From assembly GCA_911728435.2 (NCBI GenBank), contig OU452206.1, positions 17,142,297-17,206,296 on the forward strand: DNA of 64,000 nucleotides, read 5' to 3'. Under the pieces are notes generated by a model. That model saw nothing but the letters and a program-made list of their open reading frames with translations. It ran no database searches and was not told the DNA's origin. This document shows positions 35,761-46,920 of the stretch, one piece after another. The stretch comes from Apoderus coryli (taxonomy: Eukaryota; Arthropoda; Insecta; Coleoptera; Attelabidae). The position numbers and the translations under genes were made by a program. Every line of letters begins with the position of its first letter. Positions within the stretch are counted from its first letter, which is position 1.

Positions 35761-36368
35761 TAGGGGAGAGTCCCGTACCTTGGGACACTTTTGAGAAGAT
35801 GAATATTTTGGAAAATGTTGCTTACACTCTAAACTTTCTTTTATCCAAGGTGTTCGTCTCATGGTTTTTACTTTAGATAAGCATAAGTTTAAAGCACGTA
35901 AAACGCATTTACGGGAGCTTACAAGAGCAAAATATATATTTTGATATTGTCCCAAGGTACATGGTTGATCATGTACCTTGAGCGCATCTTTATGGCGACG
36001 CATAATCTCGTAGTACCAGTTTTTTCCAGCCATTCCCTCTATATCTCATTTTTCAGGATGTGGTTTATTGTTAACTTGGGCATAATCAAACGCCAATACT
36101 AAAGCTAAAATTTTTTGATAAACCATAGTGCATTTCAGAAGCATGCACAAGGTAGGATTTTAATTGTTCTTCATCTTGATCACTCAAAACTCTACGAACA
36201 TCATTTTTAGCAACATAATGAAACTCTGCTTTTTCAGATGATTTATGTTGTTGTAAATGGCGAGCCAAAGTAGATTTTGATATGAGCGGCTTGTCTCACA
36301 GACCACTGCTCATTAATTACTAGATGAACTGCAGCTTCCACAGAATTTTTATCAACTAGATTTTTTTT

Positions 36369-36512
36369 ATAATCGATGAGTAGAACCTTTGGCGTAGAAC
36401 ACTAAACTGACACTCGTTTTAATTCTCTCCTGAGGATGCTAACATTGTTAGCGAAACGCGCGTCGAGAATTAAAAGAAGTGTTTTGGTGAAGTGGTAAAA
36501 CGAGTGTCAGTT
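36369..36512 (+). mobile_element. Hammerhead-bearing short retroelement insertion, 144 bp with 12-bp target duplication
   Basis: TAGATTTTTTTT occurs at 36357-36368 and again at 36513-36524, an exact 12-bp target duplication. Removing the insert and one copy restores continuity of the pogo-like reading frame (KKNL|VDKN), an independent proof of the borders. The insert has TTTGGCG near its start, an inverted repeat AAACTGACACTCGTTTT / AAAACGAGTGTCAGTTT, and a central hammerhead motif. Confidence 0.88.
36417..36475 (+). ncRNA. Hammerhead ribozyme (type I), long stem I
   Basis: Order: stem I strand UUUUAAUUCUCUC, box CUGAGGA (36430-36436), an extra U, stem II GCUAAC-AUU-GUUAGC with six pairs, box GAA, palindromic stem III ACGCGCGU, triplet GUC (cleavage after 36464), stem I partner GAGAAUUAAAA. 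Stem I pairs over 11 bp with a two-base bulge. Position 7 of the core is free to vary, so CUGAGGA is acceptable. The unpaired U between A9 and stem II is unusual; a comparable extra residue is known in the plus-strand hammerhead of chrysanthemum chlorotic mottle viroid. Confidence 0.85.
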
Positions 36513-36629
36513 TAGATTTTTTTTGATGCCTTGCTTACTTCGCGGCATCTGCATTCACAGGTGGATAGATGCCGCTCAAAGACTTTTGTCCCAAGGTACA
36601 TGCCGTTCCAATGTACGGGACTTTCCCCT

Positions 36630-37740
36630 ACAAAACACACAATACAAACTACTAACTACTATCCAGTGTGTGAATCGCTCAGAAATTTATGCACATTAAA
36701 AAAGTCACTGTATAAAAAGCTTTTTCTAACAAATACGTCTTTAGAGCTTTACGAAATCGAGGAAGGGCTGATAGCAATTTGATTTCCATTGGCAGATGGT
36801 TGTGCATTTTTTTTGCATTGTATATAATCGAGCTTTTGATTAATTCGGAGGATGGGGCTGGCAGATAAAGATCATGTTCGAAGTTTCTAAGGAGATAATT
36901 ATGGAATGGTCTTTCAGGGACATCTCACAGGTGTTTGCGGATTAAGCAGACCGATTCCAATATGAATAAGGAAGGTAGTGTTAGTATTTTAAATTTTCTG
37001 AAGAAGTCCTGGCAATGGACTCTATAGTGCAATCTCAGAGAATATCAAATAGCTCTTTTTTGTAATCTAAAAATACGCCCAAATTGCGTTGCACAGCATG
37101 TACCCCAGAATGGGAGGGCATATCGAAGATGGGATTCGAAGAGTGAAAAGTAGACTGTTATGGAAGTTGACAAGTTAAGTTCTTTGGAAACTGATCTTAA
37201 CGCAAAACAGGCAGAGCTTAATTTTTTTGATAACGCATCAATGTGCAACTTCCACTTCAGGGAGCTGTCAACAACAAGGCCCAGAAACTTCACAGAAGAA
37301 ACGACTTCAATAGTGGAATTATTAAGTTCAAAAGACTGCAGCGCACCTTTATATGACACAGATTTAGTTTTCGCAGTGTTCCAGCACAACAGGTTAGAGT
37401 CACACAATGATTTGATGGTGATTAAGTCTTTGGATATGGTACTATGAAGAGCCACACTATCCATGCCGCACTGAGTGAAACTAGTATAATCAGCAAACAG
37501 ACATACTTTACCGCTGATGTCTAGGCACGTAATGTCGTTGATAAATAGCAAAAACAAAATAGAACCCAACAGTGGAACTCCACAATCCATCGGCCTGCAA
37601 GAAGACACAGCCGCATTGACCCTCACACACTGACTTCTGTTGCTAAGGTACGACTTAAACCATCCCAGTGGAACCCCCCGATAACACATGTTTGCAATTT
37701 TTTTCTTGTAATTTTTGGCGATGCAAATCAAAAACGATGT
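36630..37740 (-). pseudogene. Jockey-like LINE reverse transcriptase, decayed
   Basis: Minus-strand frame 37731-37045: GVPLGWFKSYLSNRSQCVRV, GVPLLGSILFLLFINDI (a scrambled GVPQGSILGPLLFLIFIND), then LFADYTSF where FADD is expected, so a catalytic Asp is replaced by Tyr. After that come VKFLGLVVDSSLKWKLHID and HLRYALPFWGT. Beyond the 37045 break, decayed C-terminal sequence is traceable to about 36640 (KDHSIIISLETSN, QWKSNCYQPFLDF). The 5' half is missing. Confidence 0.85.
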
Positions 37741-39434
37741 TATTTACAAATATTGTTCCTTCTCGTCTGATTACCAAAGCAAATTAATTAAAATCATGCA
37801 AACACAAAAATGCTATTCCACATTGGCGATTTTACTCCACTAATAATGAGTCAAAGAACATGCCACAACTAAAAACATCCGCAAAACATTGTTACGACTA
37901 ATTATCAACAGTCAAGATGAGAAATCTGCTAGAGATAGAATTATTGTTAATCAGTATTTATTGTGAAATAAAAACGTTTGTTTAAACTTCGTTTATTGTG
38001 GTAAATTGGCCATACGTAACCAATATTAAATGCTGTGCCCATTATTTTTCATTGGTGTGTTGAATTTCATCGAAATTCGGGATAAATTATAATAAATTGC
38101 GTTTAATAAATCGAAAGCTGCCTCATAATTTTCCACCAAATTAACTTCTATACTGGCTCTCGGGAATTTATCAAACAGTTTTTACTTCAATGCTTCCAAA
38201 TTAAAAGGAAAGGAATGAGAACACACAAAAAACAATAAAAATGAAATGGATAAAACAATGTAGATCACAATTTCGTTTCATTCTGTCTATTGTTATTTTC
38301 TCTCGGGGTGATTTTTGGTTTTAAAGTGGAGTACCAAATTATCTCCTTTCGGTGTGTCAATTTTGTGAAAAAATTTTCGGCTCGAGGATCGGTTTGTTTA
38401 GCAATCTTACTGTTCACAACAAATCCCTGAGTTGGAGTAATAATTCACCCTCGCTAACGAGTGAAGAAATATATTTCCAAAGTGATTTTTTTTAATTCGG
38501 CCCTCGAAAACTACATGACACCCTGTACAATGGCGTAGCTGAAAATAGTGAAATGGTTAGCCCTCCCCTCGCGACAAATCTTCTTAGTTCTCTATTGGTT
38601 CGTTTTCTCAACAAAAAAACTGGTTATGTAATACTCATATACCTATGAGAAAGGTCTTAAGTAACTTATTTTTACAATGGACAAGGGGTAGAGGCCCATA
38701 AATATCTTCACTGGTCCCTAGATCCGCCACTAGCAGAAACGTCAGCCTCAGATCAAGCCAAAATCGCACGATATGCAGAATACAGATTAGACTTATGCAA
38801 GTTCAAGGTGCTCCCCGGGAGATTGCCTATGACAGTCCGAATCCAGTGAAATCGCTCCTATTGTGTTCTTGAGGGACCTCTCACCATATGATTAAGGGAA
38901 AACTAGACTAGGTTAGTCGATAGAGACCCAAGTGAACACGAGCGGGGTGTCTACATTGACAGTTCATTCGGGAAATGAAAACTTCAGAGGTGAAATCCAT
39001 GTTTGATGAGACTGCAAAGAGTAAACTAGGCTTTATTTCCCTTAGAAAACGGTGACATATAGCATATGATAATAATAATAATAATAATAATAAAGGACTT
39101 TTATTAAGGGCGAGTTTCAGTTCAGTGTCAGATGCCACTGTCTATTCAGCTAACCCACAATACTCAATAACACAACAACTCGAAGGCTAATCTCCCCACT
39201 GTACTAGTCTTCAGAAGAAGTCGACCATATCTTTGAAGATGCTCACTGGATCAAGTTAGTTGGACCTGAATGTTTTTGAACATCAAAGCTATGCAACGGT
39301 TGCTTATATTTTTTCAGGGTTAAAATTAAAAAAGAGCTTTCTGCTTTGACCGGACCAGTTGACGATTAAGTTCTGGATAATTGTATGCTTACACTGAAAA
39401 TTCCAATTGTGTCTAATTAAAATTTTTGTTTCAG
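37741..39434. other. Neuroligin intron, unassigned, with (ATA)n microsatellite
   Basis: No gene. GACACCCTGTACAATGG at 38517-38533 is a solitary Tc1/mariner-like terminus. An ATA/AAT microsatellite runs 39067-39094. The last 20 bases form the polypyrimidine/acceptor region of exon B. Confidence 0.45.
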
Positions 39435-39597
39435 GACTTTTCAAACGGATAATCCTTCTTAGTGGAACTGCATTAAGCCCATGGGCAACAATTCACAATG
39501 GCAACAATCTAAGAATGTCAGTTGGTAAACAAATGGGTTGTATTCCAAATGATGCTGAAGACTATCATGAAGATATCTCACCATGTTTACGATCAAG
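39435..39597 (+). CDS. Nlg: Neuroligin, internal coding exon B
   Basis: The exon follows a TTTCAG acceptor (39431-39434), completes the Gly codon begun by exon A (G|GA), and encodes about 53 residues: GLFKRIILLSGTALSPWA, a stretch around KQMGC, then a segment ending ISPCLRS. The donor is AAG|GTAAAT with two bases carried over. The SGTALSPWA block and the following Cys/CLR pattern are typical of neuroligins. The intron separating it from exon A is 11.4 kb and holds hAT, THAP, pogo, LINE and hammerhead insertions, all apparently tolerated because they lie between exons. No stop or frameshift is visible. Confidence 0.95.
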
Positions 39598-40075
39598 GTA
39601 AATTTACGGCTTTTAAAATTAAGTTCTAGGATTAAGGTTGGGTTTAAATATTAAATTGAAATCTTCAATACCTTCGAAAAGTTTTCACAATTCGAAAAAT
39701 AAAAATATACACCACATCGAATATCATTAGCTTTGTTTGAAACTTCACCCATTAAGAAAGGAAAAACTCGATATTGAAAATGTCTCCTATACTGTCTCTC
39801 CCTAACCGAATCATAATACAGAAAAAGTATGATAAATAACGAACACAAAATACACGAAAGAGCAAAAGTAATATACGACTCTTCCTGAATATAAACATAA
39901 GCAAGGATTTAAAAAAAAAAAGACAAAGAATTGTTAAAGTCTTATTATTGAACTACCACTACCCTTGTGATAGACAGTGGTGCCAGTAGGTCGCTGGAGC
40001 CTCAAAAGTTTCGGCAACACGGTTTAGTGGATCCGCCTCTTTTGTATGCTGAGCCAGGATAACGCTTGGATGTGA
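39598..40075. other. Start of the 11.7-kb neuroligin intron, unassigned
   Basis: Follows the GTAAAT donor of exon B. No gene or repeat is recognised before the LINE fragments begin. Confidence 0.4.
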
Positions 40076-40545
40076 TCAAAACACGTTTTCTGATGAAGCT
40101 ATCCTGCAACATTTGAATAAAGATAGTTTGCGATGATTGGAAAGGCGAGGGCAGTCGACACGAGAATTAATCAGCTTATAAAGGAATGATTGTGAGTTGA
40201 CCGCTTTCCTTAGCTCCAAGCAGTCGAACCTATCTAGCAACTGTCGATGATTAAATCCTCGCAGGAAAACATCTCGCCAATCTATCAATGTGGACACGAC
40301 ACATTGGTGACCAAACCATCGACGCATACTCTAACTAAGGTTCTTACTAATGCATGATATAGCGATGTTAAACAGTCAAGGGTATAGAATCCCAAGATTG
40401 ATCTCAAGACAAACCCCAGTATCTTAAGTGCGGAGTGTTGGTTGAATGAAAGTTCAGAATCGACCACGACACCGAGGACCTTTGTTCTCGAGGATCTTTC
40501 CAATGGCGTATTGTTAATTTCATAATTATGTAAATGGGCTGCCAT
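40076..40545 (-). pseudogene. LINE reverse transcriptase C-terminal fragment
   Basis: Minus frame 40545-40285: NYEINNTPLERSSRTKVLGV, VVDSELSFNQH, LKILGFVLRSI, LTSLYHALVR. Shifted frame 40327-40076: LRGFNHRQLLDRFDCLELR, SQSFLYKLINSRVDCP. This is the thumb/C-terminal part of a jockey/CR1-type reverse transcriptase (KVLGVxxDSxLxFxxH). The catalytic core is absent, with at least one frameshift. Confidence 0.75.
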
Positions 40546-40583
40546 AAAATGTCATGCATTTGCATTTTTGAACGAAATTTAAA

Positions 40584-40920
40584 TCATGCTGGAGAGTTGA
40601 AGTCTCGTAGCAGGATGATCTTATCGGAGTCAGGATCGTTGGTCAGCACTCTATCAAGCTGGGAGTTTTCTCTTTTAATTCTTCGTCGGTGTCTATGGTT
40701 ACGCGTATGCACATTTAAATGTGGCTCGCTTAGTTTGAAGCGAAGGGTCATCAACCTATCATTTATGCCAGATGGTAATTCGTCCAAATAACTTATTAGC
40801 TCGGTTTTCAGGGAAAATCTGACACCATGGATACGGGGTTGATGGTCGTTTTTTCTTTTCCAAGAGAAAGTATAGCTACCACCATGTTCTTTCAATTGAC
40901 CTTCGCCTGATCTTCTGGTT
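40584..40920 (-). pseudogene. LINE apurinic-like endonuclease fragment
   Basis: Minus frame: HGVRFSLKTELISYLDELPS, GINDRLMTLRFKLSEPHLNV, and DKIILLRDFNSP, which corresponds to KIILLGDFNA(R) of LINE endonucleases (here Gly to Arg). It lies immediately upstream, in minus orientation, of the RT C-terminal fragment at 40076-40545. They may be one copy with an internal deletion or two neighbours. Confidence 0.7.
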
Positions 40921-41339
40921 TCATGTTAATGCTCAATCGTTTTAGTTCACGTACCGACAATTTCAAAACGATTTGTTCCCGTTCTAAAACGGCATCTTAC
41001 CAACTTCAAGTGGGTAAACAAATTTCGACCAACAGGTTTATTGAGACGTTGAACTGAAGGTAGAGTTTGATATCCAACTGTATGAACGCCGGAAAAGAGG
41101 GAACACAGGTCAGTTTCTTCTACGTTCTGGAATTGCTCTGGTCGATAAGTTCGTTATGTCTAATGGTCACGAACCTCATGTTACCAAATTCATTCATTCA
41201 GTGATCGGGGATGCAGCGATACTGAGCGTCGGAACATCCGCATGAACGGTGCAGCCTCATCGTCAAAGGTGAAAACCAGGTGCCACTAAACAATTTGGGT
41301 TCAAAAATAAGCGTGTTCCTGCTGTCTTCTGTATAATGA
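40921..41339. other. Repeat-derived sequence, unassigned
   Basis: Composition resembles nearby LINE sequence (less AT-rich), but I cannot place a domain. Confidence 0.3.
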
Positions 41340-42640
41340 ATTATACTGTATCTTTCTATCCACGGCCAGCTAGATGGTAGATTGTTTTATCGGAGTCGTT
41401 TAGGCGGTTTGGCCTCCTCTCACTTCGACCTGCAGAAGATCTTTTGTGAATGACTCTAATCTATGAATTGCCCAGCTGTCCCACACTTTTCATAAAGTTG
41501 ATGATTTCTCTGGGGGCTAAATTCCTTGCCTCGTCGGGTGTTAGGGTCACCCCTCCAAAGTGTTTTAGCCCATGTTCTGTTGTCTCTGTTGCGTCTTTGC
41601 AAAACCGACAAGTGTCGTCCTCGGTTAGGCCCATCATTTTGAGATGGTACTTCACTGGGTGGTGTCCCGTAAAAAGGCCTGTAATTCGCCTTAGGTCCCT
41701 TCTCTCCAATTGGAAAAGCTTCCCTGCGTTGGCCTCTGAAAGTTTGATAAACCTTAATGATTTTCTTAGACCTGGAGTGTTTCTCCAGTAGGACTTAAGT
41801 TGTTTCTTTTCACATCTCCGAAGTTCTTCCTTCATATGGCTTTTTGGAATGGTTCCGGGCCGCAGACCGGAGCGTTTGCGCCCTCTTTTGCAAGTTGGTC
41901 CGCCGCTTCGTTCACCTCTATGCCTTCATGTCCTGGCACCCATGTCAGAGTAATCTTTTTCCCCTGAGCTGCCAGTTGCTTTAGGGTCTGTTTGCATTCC
42001 CATGCTAGCTTTGACGTGAAGGTGTAAGATCTCAGTGCTTTTAACGCAGCTTGACTGTCTGACATAATATTGACCTGCCGTTCCGGGATGCCTCTCTGCA
42101 GGCATTCTTGAGCACAACGATTAATAGCGTTGATCTCTGCTTCGAATATAGTGGGATTTTCCCGAGAGATTCAGAGAGCCTGCAATTAGGCCCGTATATT
42201 CCCATGCCTGTGTTCCCTTCTATTCCTTTTGAACCGTGCGTATACCAGACGGATGTGTTTTCTGGGAATCGTGGTTCCCCATTTAGCCATTTTTGACGGT
42301 CTGCAATGACCACTTCAAATGGGATTTCAAAATCATGTTTGCGTGGCAAAGCATCCGACGGTTTTCTTCCTGAATCCAAAGGTATTAGGGATTCCCATGT
42401 GTCTCTCTAGATCGCCAGATTTGTATTACATTACCTGTGCCAGTTTCAGAGCGCTAATTGCTGCCTCTTTTTTGACTAGGACAGGCAAAGGTATTAGATG
42501 CAGCAACGTTTCCATCGCTGCTGTGGGGCAAGTTCGCATTGCCCCTGTTATTCCTAAACATGCAAGCCGTTGCAACTTTTGAAGACGGCATTGTGTATGC
42601 TTAATATTAACTTTTGGCCACCATACTAATGAGGCCACGG
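41340..42640 (-). pseudogene. RNase H-bearing LINE (I/R1/LOA group), 3' portion, copy 1
   Basis: Minus frames in order: an RT C-terminus (42638-42426: CRLQKLQRLACLGITGAM, PLPVLVKKEAAISALKLAQV); an RNase H domain (42379-41832: SVWYTHGSKGIEGNTGMGIY where TDGSK is usual, so the first catalytic Asp has become His; SDSQAALKAL; TLTWVPGHEGIEVNEAADQL); and a C-terminal segment (41835-41461: SYWRNTPGLRKSLRFIKLS, RRITGLFTGHHPVKYHL, DDTCRFCKDATETTEH), ending GQLGNS. The 3' UTR extends to about 41340. A close relative is at 55578-58020. Several frameshifts are present. Confidence 0.85.
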
Positions 42641-43090
42641 CCAGCTAAGCACATCCAGACAAAACTAACATACTTTTGTCTTGTAGTGTATATTAAGGAA
42701 TGAAGTGAAATTCTGGAATTTCAACTTTAACAAGTTTTGTATGTTTGTGGTTTATATAGCAAAACTGGTGAAATAGAGAGAGAGAGAGAAAAAAGGCAAA
42801 AAAAATGGATAAATGATGAGATACATTTGGAGAAAGCATTGATATTTGTGGTAGTGCTAGGAGCGATTTCAAAAAGAAGTTGGCATCACCCATAAAACAC
42901 AAGTTTTATTAGGAAACTTTATCCTATCACTTGAAAAAAGTGTTGTGCCTAATAGATTTTTCATTGGGAGATGTGACAAATGTGAACAAACGATCTTTTA
43001 TCGAGAATTTATGAATTTCGGGAACAATATATAAATCTGAGTGTTTTTGTTTATGTTTTTGTCAATCTCAACCGCTATAAGTAGTTGTTA
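42641..43090. other. Spacer with GA microsatellite
   Basis: A short GA run at about 42775-42792. No gene is seen. Confidence 0.4.
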
Positions 43091-44870
43091 AATCGATAAA
43101 GATGTTGAGCTGCCACAAGACTGTTTAGTTTCAATGCCCTTTATAACACATATTGTAAATGTTTCTTTGCTTTCAAACAAATTTGCAAAAGCATGGAAAA
43201 CTTCGAAAGTGCTGCCTATTCCTAAAAAGAGTCAGATCGGCGAATATAGCGATTTACGTCCCATATCCATACTATCCTTTATGTCAAAAATTCTTGAAAA
43301 GGTTTTGAGCGTGCAAATCAAGTCCCACGTAGATGAATACAAAATTTTACCTATTAAACAATCCGGGTTCCGCAAGGGATACAGCTGTACAACTGCATTG
43401 TTGGATCTAACTGATGATATTTTTCATGATCTTGATAACGGTAAAATAACTTCCCTAATTTTAATTGACTACACCAAGGCCTTTGACAAAATCAATCATA
43501 AAATTCTACTAACTATATTGAAATATAGTGGATTTTCGTCAAAAGCAGTACAAATGCTTGACAGCTATTTAAGTTGCCGTTGTAAATATGTGCAGACTAG
43601 CAGAGGTATTTCTAGATCAGGTAAAATTTATTCTGAAGTTCCTGAAGGCTCTATTTTGGGCCCTCTATTATTCTCTTTGTATACCATAACTCTTCCATCA
43701 AGTCTTGCATATTGTGAAACTTACATCTACGCTGATGATATAGTCAACTGAGATTTTCATTTCAAGTTGAGGAGCTGTCAATGCCAACCAGAAAATAAAT
43801 TACGATTTGGATTCCCTAGCCCTGTGGTCTGATAAGCATCAATTAACAATAAATGCTGCAAAAACACAAGTCTTGTTTTTTGGTAAAAACAAACATGTTA
43901 AAAATTGTATGCAAATTAAGCTCAATGATGTATCAGTGCAAATTACAGACAAGGTCAGAAGTTTGGGACTAGTGTTGGATTCCGAATTACGCTTCAATGA
44001 TCACATCTCTAAATGCATTTCAAAGTCATATGCCTCATTGAAGATGCTTTATCCACATAGACACGTTCTCTCTGTTGAACTTAAAGCTAGACTCACTGAC
44101 ACTCTGGTTTTGAGTAATTTTAATTTTTGTCACGTTGTTTATGGCCCCTGTTTGCTAAATGTTGATAAAAATCGTATTCAACCCGTTCAAAAATCATGTT
44201 TGAGGTACATTTTTGGGACTAGGAAGTACGAGCCTGTAAGCCATAAGCTATTAAGTACCAAATGGCTCTCCATGAACGACCGGAGGCAGTTACATTCACC
44301 GGTTTTGTTTCATACAATTCTTATGACTAGACAACCCCCATATCTGTATAATAAAATTAGGTTTCGATCGGATGTACATAACATAAACATTAGGTCCAGA
44401 AATCTTCTTTCTCCCCCAAGCCACAGAACTGCCATTTTTGAGCGATCATTCTCTTTTCAGATTTACAATCTATAACCGCATACCTGGTTACTTAAAAAAG
44501 TTAAATGTATATTCCTTTAAGAAAAAAATTCGTGAACACTTATTTATTGAATCCACTTTGAACTGATCCCCAATTTCCCAATATTTAAAATGACGATGCT
44601 AACTAATATTTTTTTGAATTTGTACATATTTTATGTTGTTATTGCGTTAGAGTAATTTTTCAGACTTTTGTGTTCAATTTTGGGAGCTTCACAATATGAT
44701 TTTTTGTTTGTTTATCTATTTTTCACTGTTAGTATATTTTGAATATGATATTTTAGTTTGTGCTGAATTTCTATATCAGTTTTTACTGCCATTCAGCCCA
44801 TTTTGTGGTTCTTTTTTTTTTTGTCTAAATATTTATAATATATAATAAACTTATTATTATTATTAAATAC
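43091..44870 (+). pseudogene. Jockey/CR1-type LINE, 5'-truncated, one frameshift at the catalytic box
   Basis: The frame from 43134 reads MPFITHIVNVSLLSNKFAKA, LRPISILSFMSKILEKVLS, QSGFRKGYSCTTALLDLTDD, LILIDYTKAFDKINHKILL, EGSILGPLLFSLYTITLP (PEGS for PQGS) and YIYADDIVN, where it breaks. The other frame continues at about 43800: DSLALWSDKHQLTINAAKTQ, VRSLGLVLDSELRFNDHIS, NFCHVVYGPCLLNVDKN, to 44475. The 3' UTR ends in AATAAACTTATTATTATTA (about 44843-44866), a (TTA)n tail. Relatively well preserved compared with the other LINEs here. Confidence 0.88.
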
Positions 44871-45335
44871 ATGGCAGTTGACGGGAGCAGTGTTGCCGTT
44901 AAAGCTACTTCGCGGGAATTTCAAAAAGACTCGAACATAAATCACCCTCGTAAACCTAAATTTTGTTAACAAATTAAGTCTAAACACATACAATATTCAT
45001 AATATAATAATATTACATATTTCAGCATTATCTATGCATTTATGCAAAAATACTTTATTTATATTTGCGCACATATTATAAATATATCATGAATCTATTA
45101 AAAATTTTGCAGATGTTTTCAACATTGTGCGGTCAAATAAAATGTAATGGATATTTATATTACATTTTAATTTTAACTAATAATATACTGTATGTCACGC
45201 TGATAAGCTCAACTCAGTCAGATATATAGGTGATCAAGTAGTTGCTTAACACATAGAGTATTTTAAACGTGCCACATGATGCACTCTGGGCATATTACCA
45301 TTTTTGTGCTTGGTTTTCGGCCACACTTTCGCGAA
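44871..45335. other. AT-rich spacer
   Basis: No gene recognised. Confidence 0.4.
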
Positions 45336-45467
45336 TATAATAATAATAATAATATTTATCAAACGAAATAAATTATCCATCATCAAAGTGGAGTGTCAGT
45401 TTCAAATAAAAGAAAACAAACAAAAACTTCCAAAGTCAAGTCCACAAAATCTTTAATTCAGTTATAA

Positions 45468-45516
45468 AAAAAGGAAACTAGTTTCGGCTCAACAAGCCAT
45501 CATCAGTCCATTCTTA
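45468..45516 (-). ncRNA. Hammerhead-like ribozyme, left arm of palindrome
   Basis: Exact inverted copy of the motif at 45770-45818: box CUGAUGA (plus-strand complement 45500-45506), extra U, stem II GGCU-UGUUG-AGCC, GAA, palindromic stem III ACUAGU, then U (triplet GUU) and stem I UCC... See the right-arm entry for pairing. Confidence 0.65.
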
Positions 45517-45769
45517 CAAAAACATCCGTGTAAAAAAAAAAAAAAAAAAAAAACATCAAACATGAATATGACTATGACATTACATTACACGAAAACAAAC
45601 ACCTGTGTTGAGTAAAACTGAGTTTTACTCAACACAGGTGTTTGTTTTCGTGTAATGTAATGTCAGGAGTAAAACTCAACACAGGTGTTTGTTTTCGTGT
45701 AATGTAATGTCATAGTCATATTCATGTTTGATGTTTTTTTTTTTTTTTTTTGTACACGGATGTTTTTGT

Positions 45770-45818
45770 AAGAATGGACTGATGATGGCTTGTTGAGCCG
45801 AAACTAGTTTCCTTTTTT
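45770..45818 (+). ncRNA. Hammerhead-like ribozyme, right arm of palindrome
   Basis: CUGAUGA (45779-45785), an extra U, stem II GGCU-UGUUG-AGCC (four pairs), GAA, palindromic stem III ACUAGU, triplet GUU (cleavage after 45809). Stem I pairs UAAGAAUGGA with UCCUUUUUUU through A-U, G-C, G-C, one U-U mismatch, then A/U and G-U pairs. Weaker than the 19.9 and 36.4 kb motifs because of the GUU triplet, the unpaired U and the AU-rich stem I. Confidence 0.68.
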
Positions 45819-46920
45819 TATAACTGAATTAAAGATTTTGTGGAGTTGACTTTGGAAGTTTTTGTTTGTTTTCTTTTATTTGAATAATATTTATTACAAT
45901 TCTTACAACAAACAAACAACCTTATGACAAACTATATATAATATTGATAAAAGTTCTACGTGCTAAAAGGTATATATCATCTGACACCACTAAGTACAAT
46001 GACTTGTCAGCAGCCCTCAGACTACAATACCCTGCATAACCATATCAAAATAAATTCAAATCTCCAAACATCACTCGTGAATAATACAATTACCTAATGA
46101 AATATATTGATAAATTTACAAAAATTAAAAATGATAGATTATAAAATTACTCGCGCTATACAACAGCCATTCATTCAAAAGACGACCAAAGTATTTAAAT
46201 TTAATTTTACTCTTTAGATCCTGAGGCAATGCGTTGGAAACTCTAAGCCCCACCTGATAGTAGGACCTCTGGCCTATACGCAACTGTGCCCTTGGTAGAA
46301 GCAGGTTCTCATTAAGTCTAAAACGAGTACTATATAGATGTTGTGGAGTTGTTGTCAATAAGCCACTTTTGTTAAGCGAGAGCAAGGAAGTTTTATAAAA
46401 TCATTTGTCAACCGATAATATCTGTGTTTGTGAAAATAGCAGACCTGAGGGATACCGCATATCCAATTTGAAGATTACTTTTAAGATTCTCTTTTGGATA
46501 ACGATTAAAGGATTCAAAGTTGTTGAATATGCACCGCCCCATGCAATAATTCCGTAAGCCAACACCGACTGAACCAATGAAAAATACTTAAATGTTTCTC
46601 AAAGACCTAACAGTCACAATCCAAGCCATTTGTTTACACAGATAAATCAGGGAGCGAATTTTTGTTGTGAGCTCTTGAACATGAATATCCCATCTCATGT
46701 TACTGTCCAGCATTATTCCCAGGTATTTAGCACAGTCTTGGATTTGTATAATCCATGGATCAGCCCTACACTCTAACTGTATTTCTTGTGTTTTGTTTAA
46801 AAGTAGTCTATCCTTGTATAGGGCAAAAGGTAGATATTGTGTTTTCTCTAGATTAATGGTAAGTAAATTGTTATCAAACCACTGTACAATCATATTCAAG
46901 TCGGACTCCACAACCGCTTC

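Larger units (their letters stand above)
35900..36548 (-). pseudogene. pogo-like transposase, N-terminal region, frameshifted and interrupted
   Basis: The start at 36548-36546 gives MPRSKQGIKKNL. The frame is interrupted by the hammerhead insertion and resumes with LVDKNSVEAAVHLVINEQWS and VRQAAH (about 36358-36284). A one-base loss leads to STLARHLQQHKSSEKAEF, NDVRRVLSDQDEEQLKSYLV, and after further breaks MAGKNWYYEIMRRHKDAL. This is the Psq-like plus CENP-B-type helix-turn-helix region of pogo/Tigger transposases. The DDE domain is absent, so the element was non-autonomous. Confidence 0.75.
35761..36629 (-). mobile_element. pogo-like DNA transposon with AGGGGA...TCCCCT termini
   Basis: The left end AGGGGAGAGTCCCGTACC is mirrored by the right end GTACGGGACTTTCCCCTA. 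The right end also contains GTCCCAAGGTAC, complementary to GTACCTTGGGAC at the left, separated by an extra GCCGTTCCAATG-type segment. The element encodes a broken pogo-type transposase on the minus strand and is interrupted by a 144-bp hammerhead insertion. Confidence 0.75.
45360..45882. mobile_element. Palindromic hammerhead retroelement insertion, 523 bp with 12-bp target duplication
   Basis: AATAATATTTAT lies exactly at 45348-45359 and 45883-45894, a 12-bp target duplication. The insert is mostly one giant inverted repeat (about 45401-45620 against about 45621-45884), including poly-A/poly-T stretches and a hammerhead motif in each arm. The centre contains an extra direct copy of the arm's inner 45 bases (about 45621-45664 and 45670-45712). 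GGAGTGTCAGTTT at 45390-45402 resembles the end of the 36.4-kb insertion (CGAGTGTCAGTTT). Confidence 0.85.
45336..46920 (-). pseudogene. Jockey/CR1-type LINE C-terminal fragment, split by the palindromic hammerhead insertion
   Basis: Minus frame 46911-46588: ESDLNMIVQWFDNNLLTINL, EKTQYLPFALYKDRLLL, CAKYLGIMLDSNMRWDIHV. Further minus sequence carries SVLAYGIIAWGGA (about 46560-46520) and, at 46385-46125, RLNENLLLPRAQLRIGQRSY and VSNALPQDLKSKIKFKYFG. The 3' end is an (ATT)n tail at about 45337-45359, separated from the rest by the 523-bp insertion at 45360-45882. The N-terminal side abuts a Tc1-type transposase fragment. Confidence 0.8.
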
